Assembly (NCBI GenBank): GCA_947367845.1
Contig: CANBES010000013.1
Location: forward strand, 1 to 48,421
Direction of reading: 5' to 3'
From: an uncultured Clostridium sp.
Lineage (GTDB): Bacteria > Bacillota > Clostridia > TANB77 > CAG-508
DNA: 48,421 bases
Each line of letters starts with the position of its first letter. Within the stretch, counting starts at the first letter, position 1. The notes below the pieces were generated by a model. That model did no database searches. It had not been told where the DNA came from and saw only the letters and a list, made by a program, of their open reading frames with translations. Made by a program: the position numbers and the translations under genes. This document shows positions 34,546 through 41,909 of this stretch, in pieces.

Positions 34546-34590
34546 AAAAAATCAATTATATATTTGAACAAATATATAATTGATTTTTTT
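34546..34590. terminator. Bidirectional terminator between the M23 gene and asnS
   Basis: A stem of about 20 bp (34546-34565 with 34570-34590, A-rich on the left and T-rich on the right) lies between convergent genes. Confidence 0.88.
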
Positions 34591-34607
34591 ATTAGTTAAT
34601 AATAAAA

Positions 34608-35999
34608 TTAAAACTCACAATTTTTTGGTGTTCTTGGGAAAGGAATTACATCACGTATATTTTGCATACCTGTTAAATACATAATTGCTCTTTCAAAACC
34701 AAGTCCAAATCCAGAATGAACACAACTTCCGTATTTTCTTAAGTCTAAATACCATTCATAGTTTTCTAAAGGCATATCAAGTTCTTTCATTCTATTTACT
34801 AATGTTTCGTAATTATCTTCTCTTTGGCTACCACCAATGATTTCTCCAATTCCTGGAACTAGAAGGTCAGTTGCTGCAACAGTTTTTCCATCTGGATTTA
34901 ATTTCATATAAAATGCTTTTATATCTTTTGGGTAGTCTGTTAAGAATACTGGTTTTTTGTAGATTTTTTCACAGATATATCTTTCATGTTCTGTTTGTAA
35001 ATCTATACCCCATGAAACCTTGACTTCAAATTCATCGTTATGTTTTTCTAATTCTTTTACAGCATCTGTATAGCTAACTCTAGCAAAATCAGAATTTATT
35101 ACATTGTCTAATCTTTCTAATAATCCTGTATCTATAAATTTATTGAAAAATTCCATTTCTTCAGGGCAATGCTCTAAAACATATTTGAAAATGTATTTAA
35201 TCATAGCTTCTGCTAAATCCATATCATCATTTAAATCTGCAAAACAAATTTCAGGTTCTATCATCCAAAATTCTGCTGCGTGTTTTACTGTGTTAGAATT
35301 CTCAGCTCTAAATGTTGGTCCAAATGTGTAAATGTTGCAAAAACTTTGTGCAAAAGTCTCGCCATTTAATTGACCACTTACTGTCAAATGTGCACCCTTT
35401 CCGAAGAAATCTTGTGAAAAGTCAACTTGTCCATCTTCTGTTTTTGGTACATTGTTTAAATCAAAAGAATTTACATTGAACATTTCACCAGCACCTTCTG
35501 CGTCACTTCCTGTAATTATTGGAGTGTGTACATATACAAAGTCTTGCTCTTGAAAGAATTTGTGTATTGCATATGCTAGAACACTTCTAACTCTAAATAC
35601 TGCGTTGAATGTGTTTGTTCTTGGGCGTAGATGTGATATTGTTCTTAAATATTCAAAAGAGTGTTTTTTCTTTTGAAGTGGATAGCTGTTGTCTGCTAAA
35701 CTTTCGATTTCGACTTTGTTTGCTTGAATTTCAAATGGTTGTTTTGCGTTTTGCGTTAGTACGAATGTACCTGTTACTTTTATTGATGAGCTAAGTGTTA
35801 GCTTTTTTGCTTCGTCGAAGTTTTCTAATTTATCTGTTATAACAATTTGAACGTTTTTGAAAAATGTTCCGTCATTTAATTCTATAAATCCAAATGTTTT
35901 TGAATCTCTTACTGTTTTTACCCAACCTTGTAAGGTTATTGTTTTGTCTATATATTTTTCGGTTTCTTTGTATAGACTTCTTACTGTTATCTCTTTCAT
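34608..35999 (-). CDS. asnS: Asparagine--tRNA ligase
   Basis: This 463-residue class II synthetase charges tRNA-Asn. The N-terminal OB fold ([20 protein letters not shown]) binds the anticodon. The catalytic core carries motif 2 ([20 protein letters not shown]) and motif 3 ([19 protein letters not shown]). It also has [20 protein letters not shown] and the C-terminal [16 protein letters not shown] typical of AsnRS rather than AspRS. Upstream of the ATG a small hairpin covers the ribosome binding site. Confidence 0.96.
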   Translation of the reverse strand: MKEITVRSLYKETEKYIDKTITLQGWVKTVRDSKTFGFIELNDGTFFKNVQIVITDKLENFDEAKKLTLSSSIKVTGTFVLTQNAKQPFEIQANKVEIESLADNSYPLQKKKHSFEYLRTISHLRPRTNTFNAVFRVRSVLAYAIHKFFQEQDFVYVHTPIITGSDAEGAGEMFNVNSFDLNNVPKTEDGQVDFSQDFFGKGAHLTVSGQLNGETFAQSFCNIYTFGPTFRAENSNTVKHAAEFWMIEPEICFADLNDDMDLAEAMIKYIFKYVLEHCPEEMEFFNKFIDTGLLERLDNVINSDFARVSYTDAVKELEKHNDEFEVKVSWGIDLQTEHERYICEKIYKKPVFLTDYPKDIKAFYMKLNPDGKTVAATDLLVPGIGEIIGGSQREDNYETLVNRMKELDMPLENYEWYLDLRKYGSCVHSGFGLGFERAIMYLTGMQNIRDVIPFPRTPKNCEF

Positions 36000-36006
36000 A
36001 AAATCC

Positions 36007-36058
36007 CCCCATTATCTAGTTATGGGGTTATTATATGCTAAAATTGCTTAAAAAACAA
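36007..36058 (-). promoter_or_regulatory. asnS promoter and RBS-covering hairpin
   Basis: On the minus strand TTGTTT (36053-36058), a 17-bp spacer and TATAAT (36030-36035) form a promoter. Just downstream CCCCAT (36022-36027) can pair with ATGGGG (36007-36012), covering the G-rich ribosome binding site in front of the asnS ATG. The stem is only 6 bp, so control is uncertain. Confidence 0.55.
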
Positions 36059-36097
36059 GTAAAACAGTAAAATTTAAGTAAAAAAGCGGACAAATGC

Positions 36098-36139
36098 TTG
36101 CAAAGTTCTAACAAAAATGCTATTATTTAAATAATAGCA
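36098..36139 (+). promoter_or_regulatory. Promoter with overlapping perfect 22-bp palindrome
   Basis: TTGCAA (36098-36103), a 17-bp spacer and TATTAT (36121-36126) form a promoter. The -10 box lies inside a perfect 22-bp palindrome, 36118-36139 (TGCTATTATTT and its mirror). A dimeric repressor bound there would block transcription of the 36186 gene. The regulator is unknown. Confidence 0.6.
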
Positions 36140-36185
36140 AAAGCTATTTAGAAACCGTTATAAACATAACAACAGTAGGTAAACT

Positions 36186-37091
36186 ATGAAACGGTATGAA
36201 AAAATTGTGCTTGAGGCAGAAAAGGGTATAACCGTTGAAGTCTTAGAGGGAACAAGTGGAGAGTTAATTATCAGAGCTATGAACATTGCTACAGCCAATG
36301 TCTACTCTACAAACTATGTAAATCCTCCAATTCCAGAAGGATATAAACATGTCTGTGGAGAATGGAACAATGGATTTGTAATTGAAAGATGTTCTGATGG
36401 AAGCCAGTTTGTGTGGATTCCTGTTGGAAGTCTCGACTCTAATGGAACACTTGATGGAGAACATTTTTCGGAGAAATTCGGCAGACGGAATTATAGGAAC
36501 AATAAATTTTCGGATGATAGATTCCATGAAGCTTTAAATGGTGAACTGCTTGAACAACTTGAAAGTGTTAAGAAATATGGGGGATTTTATATTTCTCGTT
36601 ATAACATTTCCAAAAGTTCAGAAGGAAAACCACAGTCGGTAAAAGGTGTTATGCCGTGGGTAAACATCAATTTTAAGGATGCCAAGAAGGTTGCATCCAC
36701 TATCGAAGATAATGAAGCAGTTAAGAGTCATCTGACTTTTGGTGCAGAATATGATTCGGTATTGGAATGGTTTATCAAAACGAAAGTTAAAACTTTTGCT
36801 AAAATTGCAAAGGACTCTACTGAATGGGGCAACTATTGGAATACAGAGAATTCTCCGAAGAAAGTAGTTGAAACAGGAAGCAGAGAAGAATGGTGTGCTA
36901 ATAACATCTACGACTTTGCAGGTAATGCGAATGAATGGACACAAGAGCAGAACAGAGGTTCGAGTCGTGTTATCCGTGGTGGCTTTTACCGCAATGATGG
37001 ATGCGATTGTCCTGTCGCCTATCGCAATTACGACTATCCTTTTTACCGCTATGACTGCACTGGTTTTCGTGCCACGCTTTATATTAAGTAG
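36186..37091 (+). CDS. FGE/C-type-lectin-fold protein, candidate diversity-generating retroelement target
   Basis: This 301-residue protein has a C-terminal formylglycine-generating-enzyme-like (C-type lectin fold) domain: DGSQFVWIPVGSLDSNG, KKYGGFYISRYNISK, REEWCANNIYDFAGNANEWT, then RVIRGGFYRNDGCDCPVAYR and the end TGFRATLYIK. RGG...VA.RN...P...R...GFR is the frame seen in variable domains of diversity-generating retroelements, where Asn codons of the template become scattered Tyr, Asp, Cys and Arg. No reverse transcriptase or template is in the window. Codon use differs from the neighbours (more CGT, CGC, GGT, GCC), and it has two in-frame CGG codons (36192, 36486) needed as Arg. It looks acquired. 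The start ATG has only a weak TAGG site. Confidence 0.72.
   Translation: MKRYEKIVLEAEKGITVEVLEGTSGELIIRAMNIATANVYSTNYVNPPIPEGYKHVCGEWNNGFVIERCSDGSQFVWIPVGSLDSNGTLDGEHFSEKFGRRNYRNNKFSDDRFHEALNGELLEQLESVKKYGGFYISRYNISKSSEGKPQSVKGVMPWVNINFKDAKKVASTIEDNEAVKSHLTFGAEYDSVLEWFIKTKVKTFAKIAKDSTEWGNYWNTENSPKKVVETGSREEWCANNIYDFAGNANEWTQEQNRGSSRVIRGGFYRNDGCDCPVAYRNYDYPFYRYDCTGFRATLYIK
36969..37076 (+). other. Candidate variable region of the retroelement target
   Basis: Codons end mostly in C or T, and the residues between fixed positions (Gly-Gly, Pro-Val-Ala, Arg-Asn, Pro, Arg, Gly-Phe-Arg) are Tyr, Asp, Cys, Phe, Arg and Asn. These fit adenine-directed mutagenesis of AAC/AAT codons. A matching template repeat was not found here. 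Confidence 0.5.
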
Positions 37092-37142
37092 CACTGACCA
37101 CTGTAAAACTATCCTAATTTGTTTCTAAACACAGATAAAAGG

Positions 37143-37175
37143 AGAGAACTTTGAAATTTCAGAGTTCTCTTTCTT
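37143..37175 (+). terminator. Terminator after the retroelement-target-like gene
   Basis: AGAGAACTTTGAA (37143-37155) pairs with TTCAGAGTTCTCT (37158-37170, one G-T pair), followed by T residues. Confidence 0.78.
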
Positions 37176-37291
37176 TAATTTTGAGAATAATCTTGAAATT
37201 TTAGAACTTTTTAACATATAGAAAACAAAAAGAACCTTTTACGTAAAATACACATAAAATATAGCAAATAAACGTGAAAGGAGACACAAAA

Positions 37292-38544
37292 ATGGCAGAA
37301 TACATAATAAAAGGTGGTCAAAAACTAGAAGGAGAAGTAACAATATCAGGTTCAAAAAACGCATCACTACCAATAATAGCAGCAACAGTACTAAACGCAG
37401 GAAAAACAACACTATACAATGTGCCAGACATACATGACACAAAAATGATGTTTGAAATACTAAAAAAGTTAGGCGGAACAGTAACCAAAAAGAACAACAA
37501 AATAATAATAGACACAAGCAAAATACACACATATGAAATACCAGAAGAACTAATGAGACAAATGCGTTCATCAGTAATACTAGCAGGTGGGCTAATACGG
37601 AAGACACAAAAAAGCAACATTTTCATATCCAGGTGGATGTGACATTGGAACAAGGCCAATAGAGTTACATTTAAAATCTTTTGAAAAATTAGGAATAAAT
37701 ATTAGCAAAAACTATGGAAATATAGAATGCATTTGTGATAAAATAGAAAATGCAAAAATAGATTTAGAATTTCCAAGTGTAGGAGCAACAGAAAACATCA
37801 TACTAGCTTCAAGCTTAGGAGAGCGGAACAACAACAATCACAAACGCAGCAAGAGAGCCTGAAATAGTAGACCTGCAAAACTTCCTAAACAAAATGGGAG
37901 CAAAAATAAAAGGAGCAGGAACAAGCAAAATAGAAATACAAGGAGTGAAACAACTAAAAGACGTAAGTTACAACATAATGCCAGACAGAATAGAAGCAGG
38001 AACATTCCTATGTATGGCAGCAATAAACAGAAGCAATATGATAATAAAAAATTTGGACACTACACAAATAACACCAATAATAGATAAACTAGAAGAAACA
38101 GGGTGCATTCTAAAAGCACAGAAAAACTCAATAGAAATAAAAGCACAAAAAAAACTAAAAGCAGTAGATATAAAAACGATGCCATACCCAGGATTTCCAA
38201 CAGATATGCAATCAGTATTTGCAAGCTTACTAACAACAGTAAAAGGAACATCAATAATAGTAGAAAACATATTTGAAAACAGATATAAATACACACAAGA
38301 ACTAGTTAGAATGGGAGCAAAAATATCAATAGAAGGAAAAACAGCAGTAATAAAAGGCGTAAAAAAATTATATGGAGCAAACGTAAAAGCAACAGACCTA
38401 AGGGGTGGAGCAGCATTAGTGTTAGCTGCAACAGTCGCAAAAGGCACAACAAAAATTGAAAACATAGAATATATACAAAGAGGATACGAAAAATTCAACA
38501 AAAAGTTGGAAAATATAGGAGTGGACATACAAATAAAAAACTAA
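37292..38544 (+). CDS. murA: UDP-GlcNAc 1-carboxyvinyltransferase, with two +1 frameshifts at CGGA
   Basis: With +1 shifts at CGGA 37598 and 37824 this is a 416-residue MurA, the normal length, catalysing the first committed step of peptidoglycan synthesis (enolpyruvate from PEP to UDP-GlcNAc). Residues 1-102 give IIKGGQKLEGEVTISGSKNA. The middle segment (103-177, read only after the first shift) contains ATFSYPGGCDIGTRPIELHL with the catalytic Cys at 116 and ends ATENIILASSLGE. After the second shift come GTTTITNAAREPEIVDLQNF, PGFPTDMQSVFASLLTTVKG and DLRGGAALVLAA. AAAGGAG precedes the ATG at 37292. It heads the division cluster, where B. subtilis has murB. A second intact murA elsewhere in the genome cannot be excluded. 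Confidence 0.92.
37598..37601 (+). other. CGGA +1 frameshift site 4 (murA)
   Basis: In frame: GGG CTA ATA CGG AAG ACA. Dropping the C gives CTA ATA GGA AGA CAC AAA AAA GCA ACA TTT and enters the active-site segment. The unshifted frame stops at 37642. Confidence 0.92.
37824..37827 (+). other. CGGA +1 frameshift site 5 (murA)
   Basis: In frame (after site 4): TTA GGA GAG CGG AAC AAC. Dropping the C gives GGA GAG GGA ACA ACA ACA ATC, the conserved GTTTITNAAREPE. The unshifted frame stops after 13 codons. Confidence 0.92.
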
Positions 38545-38550
38545 TAAAAA

Positions 38551-38675
38551 ATTGCCAACAGGGACGTGCCAACAGGGACGGAGGTAAATGGCAGGAATCT
38601 GCCAAAAAGGACCGTCCCCAATGGCATGCCAAAAAGGACCGTCCCCAATGGCATGCCCAATGGCAATAATACAAA
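38551..38675 (+). repeat. Repeat cluster with GGGACGG cores between murA and divIB
   Basis: It contains a perfect 27-base tandem duplication (38601-38627 and 38628-38654, beginning GCCAAAAAGGACCGTCCCC) and two GGGACG copies in opposite orientation (38570-38582). TTGCCAACAGGGAC recurs in reverse at 46228-46241, and the core matches the loop of the terminator at 29641. The cluster can fold into several hairpins. Confidence 0.85.
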
Positions 38676-38690
38676 AAAGGAGGAAAAGTC

Positions 38691-39737
38691 TTGCTAAGAA
38701 AGTCTAAGAAGAGTAAAAAGAGTAGAAATGTAAAACAAGAAGATGTGGATATGAATATGTACTATCTAAGTAATAGTGGACAAGCTATGTACACATTTGC
38801 AGATGACGAAACAGCAGAAGTGGAAGAAAAAAAGAAGAAAGAAAGAGAAAAGAGAATAAAAGAGAGTAAAAAAAGAGAGCCTGATGACAATTTTGATTTG
38901 GATACGGAAATGGTTATTCAAATGACAAACAGGAATAAAATAAAAAAAGAAGAAGAGCAAAGGAAAATTCAAAATAAAAAGGAAATAAAGAAAAAGAAAA
39001 GAAATAAAAAAATAAAAATCTTTATAAAATCAATTTTGTTTATTGGAGTTACAGCTGGTGGTATAACATTTGCGATGGTTTCACCAATATTTAATATACA
39101 AGAAATAAGGGTTACAAATAATGCAAATGTGCCAAGCGATACAATAGTAAGTCTATCAGAATTAACGACAGATGAAAATATTTTTAGATTTTTGAGTTTA
39201 TCAGCTATAAACAAAATAAAACAAAATCCATATATACAAGATGTAAAAATTCATAGAAAGTTGCCAAATGCAATAGAAATAGAAGTACAAGAAAGAGAAC
39301 CTAAATATTGTATAAAGATACTTGAAAGTTATGCATATGTAAGCAATCAAGGATATATATTAGAGATATCTGAAGATGGGAAAGGACTGCCAATTATAAA
39401 AGGAGCTAAAACACCAGAAGAAGAATTGGTGGCTGGGAACAGGCTAAATAGTGAAGATTTGGACAAATTAGAAGATGTGATAAAAATAATGAATTCAGCA
39501 GAAAAACAAAAAATAGGCGAAAAGGTCACTACTATTGACATTAGCAATAAAAATGACTATATTATATACATAGAAGAACAAAAGAAAACAATTCATTTAG
39601 GTGATGGTACAAATTTGAGCGATAAAATCCTAAATGCTGTAACAATAATGGAAAAGGAAAAAGAGAAGACTGGAGAAATTTTTGTAAACGGAGATTTAAA
39701 TAATAAATTTCAACCATATTTTAGAGAGCAAGTATAA
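38691..39737 (+). CDS. divIB: Cell division protein DivIB/FtsQ
   Basis: This 348-residue protein starts at TTG after AGGAGG. A long, highly charged cytoplasmic region (residues 1-108) precedes one membrane helix (IFIKSILFIGVTAGGITFAM). Outside lie a POTRA domain (FNIQEIRVTNNANVPSDTIV, INKIKQNPYIQDVKIHRKLP) and a beta domain (YCIKILESYAYVSNQGYILE). DivIB/FtsQ bridges the divisome with FtsL and DivIC. Its cytoplasmic tail is longer than usual and very Lys/Glu-rich. It sits in the conserved order before the DUF881 pair, sbp, ftsA and ftsZ. Confidence 0.9.
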   Translation: MLRKSKKSKKSRNVKQEDVDMNMYYLSNSGQAMYTFADDETAEVEEKKKKEREKRIKESKKREPDDNFDLDTEMVIQMTNRNKIKKEEEQRKIQNKKEIKKKKRNKKIKIFIKSILFIGVTAGGITFAMVSPIFNIQEIRVTNNANVPSDTIVSLSELTTDENIFRFLSLSAINKIKQNPYIQDVKIHRKLPNAIEIEVQEREPKYCIKILESYAYVSNQGYILEISEDGKGLPIIKGAKTPEEELVAGNRLNSEDLDKLEDVIKIMNSAEKQKIGEKVTTIDISNKNDYIIYIEEQKKTIHLGDGTNLSDKILNAVTIMEKEKEKTGEIFVNGDLNNKFQPYFREQV

Positions 39738-39801
39738 TACGCCAAAATAAAAAGAATAAGAGCGAATATACAAAAGCTGTTAAAGGAGGAATGGAATAAG
39801 T

Positions 39802-40518
39802 ATGTACAATAAAAAAATGGTTAGCTGTGTGTTAGGTGTTATGTGTTTTGCACTAACATTAGGAATATGTGTGCAAATGAGAACCGTTCAAGAAACCAAC
39901 CAAACAGTTAGCAACAACAGAGAAGAAAATAATTTAAGAGCAGAAGTGCTTAGATATAAAGAAAGATATGAAAATAGAAGCAAAGATGTAGAAAGGGCAG
40001 AAGCAGACCTAGAAAAAGAAAGACAAAATTCAATTCAAAATAATAGTACTTTGCAAGAAAAAGAAGAACAAATTCAACAAGGAAACAAAATTATAGGGTT
40101 AGCAGAAGTAAAAGGACCAGGAATAAGAATTACTTTAAAAGATAATAAAAAAGATATAACAAATGCATTAAATCCAAGCGATTTGGTAGTACATGATGTT
40201 GATATTTTAAGTGTGATAAACGAGTTAAAAAATGCAGGAGCAGAAGCAATATCAATAAATGAGCAAAGAATAGTACCAACAACAGGAATAATATGTGGTG
40301 GGAACATTATAGAGATAAACAGAGAAAAAGTAGGAGTACCATTTGTAATAGAAGCAATAGGATTACCAGAACAACTAGCAGCGTTAGAAAGACCGTATGG
40401 ATATTTAGATATATTAAAAGGCTATGGGATAGAAGTTAAATTAGAAAGATCAAATAATATAACAATACCAAAATACACTGGAACACTTACATACAACTAT
40501 GCAAAGACTATAAAATAG
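39802..40518 (+). CDS. DUF881 family protein (YlxW/YlxX-like), copy 1
   Basis: This 238-residue protein has an AAAGGAGG site. An N-terminal signal anchor (SCVLGVMCFALTLGICVQ) is followed by a coiled coil (residues about 45-90) and the DUF881 domain: EVKGPGIRITLKDN, PSDLVVHDVDILSVINELKN, AGAEAISINEQRIVPTTGII and PYGYLDILKGYGIEVKLERS. It pairs with the next gene, as ylxW and ylxX do in the B. subtilis division cluster. The function is unknown; envelope localisation is inferred from the anchor. Confidence 0.9.
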   Translation: MYNKKMVSCVLGVMCFALTLGICVQMRTVQETNQTVSNNREENNLRAEVLRYKERYENRSKDVERAEADLEKERQNSIQNNSTLQEKEEQIQQGNKIIGLAEVKGPGIRITLKDNKKDITNALNPSDLVVHDVDILSVINELKNAGAEAISINEQRIVPTTGIICGGNIIEINREKVGVPFVIEAIGLPEQLAALERPYGYLDILKGYGIEVKLERSNNITIPKYTGTLTYNYAKTIK

Positions 40519-40572
40519 AGAGTGGATTACCTATAATTATATCAGAACATAAAATAGAGGAGGAGTTACCCA

Positions 40573-41274
40573 ATGAAAAAAGACGTAAAAAAAGGTAAAA
40601 TAACAATGACAATTACAATTGGAATAGCTTGCTTTTGTTTAGTATTAGTTATGTTTATGCAATTCAAAATAGTAAACGAAACAGACATCACATCTATTGA
40701 GAATATGAAAGAAGCAGAGCTAAGAACAGAACTAGCAAATTGGAAATCAAAATATGAAGAAGCAGACCAAGCATATCAAGAAACACAAGCAAAAATCCAA
40801 GAATATCAAGAAACAAAACAATCAAACGAAGAAACAGAAAAAGTTGTGGATTCCGAGTTAGAACAAATAAATTTATCATTAGGAATAACAGACGTAGAAG
40901 GAGAAGGAATAGAAATAATAGTAAGAGATAGCGAAGATGTAGAGAAAATCAAAGCATCAGATTTGCTACTAATTGTAAATTCACTAAAACTATCAGGAGC
41001 AGAAGCAATATCAATAAATGATAATAGAATTATAAACACAAGCGATATAGTAGACATCGGAAATGAATTTATAAAAGTCAATGGTGAACGAATACTTGCA
41101 CCATACTTTATAAAAGCAATTGGAGACCCATCATACTTAGAGAGTGGACTTATTGGAAATGGTGGATATGTTGATACAATGAGAAAAATTGGTCAAGATG
41201 TTACAATCAATAAATCAAATAAATTAGAAATTTCAAAATATAATGACGAAATAAAAACAAAATATATTCAATAA
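40573..41274 (+). CDS. DUF881 family protein (YlxW/YlxX-like), copy 2
   Basis: This 233-residue paralogue of the preceding gene has an AGAGGAGGAG site. It shows the same plan: signal anchor (TIGIACFCLVLVMFMQF), coiled coil, then DUF881 with VEGEGIEIIVRDSED, ASDLLLIVNSLKLSGAEAIS, INDNRIINTSDIVDIGNEFI and GNGGYVDTMRKIGQDVTINK. Tandem DUF881 genes before sbp and ftsA are a conserved Firmicutes arrangement. Confidence 0.9.
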   Translation: MKKDVKKGKITMTITIGIACFCLVLVMFMQFKIVNETDITSIENMKEAELRTELANWKSKYEEADQAYQETQAKIQEYQETKQSNEETEKVVDSELEQINLSLGITDVEGEGIEIIVRDSEDVEKIKASDLLLIVNSLKLSGAEAISINDNRIINTSDIVDIGNEFIKVNGERILAPYFIKAIGDPSYLESGLIGNGGYVDTMRKIGQDVTINKSNKLEISKYNDEIKTKYIQ

Positions 41275-41280
41275 AAGTTA

Positions 41281-41322
41281 GGGTGTTTTTGGGGACAGAC
41301 CTTAAAAATACCAAAAACACCC
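41281..41322 (+). repeat. GGGGACAGACC hairpin repeat
   Basis: GGGTGTTTTTGG (41281-41292) pairs perfectly with CCAAAAACACCC (41311-41322); the loop contains GGACAGACC. It is a relative of the GGGGACGGAGC family, lying between the second DUF881 gene and sbp. Confidence 0.8.
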
Positions 41323-41342
41323 ATTTGATAGGAGGAAATAAA

Positions 41343-41723
41343 ATGATTTTTATAGCAATATTAATAGGATGCATATTAGGAGCACTAATAGGGATAAATG
41401 CACCAATGATTTCATATACATATTCTAGCTATTTGGCAATTGCAATAGTTGCAGCATTAGATTCTGTGTTTGGAGGAATTACATCAGTAATAAATAAAAA
41501 CTTTGATTTAAAAATATTTGCAACAGGCTTTTTTGGAAATGCCATACTTGCAATACTTCTAACAATTTTAGGTCAAAAGCTAAATGTAGACATTTATCTA
41601 GCAGCAATTGTTGTTTTTGTAGGAAGAATGTTTGTAAATTTAGCAATAATAAGAAGGCACTATGTTGATAAATGGTCAGAGGCCATAAATAGAAAAAGAA
41701 GTATTGAGAAGAAAGAAGAATAG
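41343..41723 (+). CDS. sbp: Small basic protein (Sbp, DUF1290)
   Basis: This 126-residue membrane protein has three helices. I chose the ATG at 41343, preceded by AGGAGG; the frame extends upstream only through repeat sequence. The family signature is clear: GALIGINAPMISYTYSSYLA, IAIVAALDSVFGGITSVINK, and FFGNAILAILLTILGQKLNV followed by a basic C-terminus. Sbp is found next to ftsA in Bacillus and Clostridium. Its role is unknown. Confidence 0.92.
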   Translation: MIFIAILIGCILGALIGINAPMISYTYSSYLAIAIVAALDSVFGGITSVINKNFDLKIFATGFFGNAILAILLTILGQKLNVDIYLAAIVVFVGRMFVNLAIIRRHYVDKWSEAINRKRSIEKKEE

Positions 41724-41749
41724 TGGCAGGATACAATTCCTGCCTAAAT

Positions 41750-41830
41750 ATATGTAACGACAAAAAGTTACATATAATAAGATAATATGATTTGTTACAA
41801 GAGTGTTACAAAAATATTACAGAAATATAA
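41750..41830 (+). promoter_or_regulatory. GTTACA-repeat region upstream of ftsA
   Basis: Within about 60 bp the motif [GA]TTACA occurs four times (in AAGTTACAT, TTGTTACAAG, GTGTTACAAA, TATTACAGAAA) and once as ATAACAAAT. The region lies just upstream of the ftsA promoter, so it could hold multiple operator half-sites. No regulator is known. Confidence 0.35.
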
Positions 41831-41839
41831 CAAATTCTA

Positions 41840-41868
41840 TTGACATTTTTTTAAAAATGTAATATATA
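41840..41868 (+). promoter_or_regulatory. ftsA-ftsZ promoter
   Basis: TTGACA (41840-41845), a 17-bp spacer and TATATA (41863-41868). The spacer contains a small inverted repeat ACATTTTT / AAAAATGT. Confidence 0.7.
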
Positions 41869-41909
41869 TACAAATAGAAATTAATACTAAAAAAGATGGA
41901 GGAGTTAAC

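Noticed and set aside
37292..38544. murA, rarA, sigE and ndvB as ordinary pseudogenes
   Set aside because: Apart from CGGA there are no other stops or frame breaks, conserved motifs persist on both sides, and three are core functions with normal gene neighbourhoods.
38551..38675. CRISPR array in the murA-divIB gap
   Set aside because: There are only two tandem 27-base units with no spacers and no cas genes; they belong to the dispersed GGGACGG repeat family.
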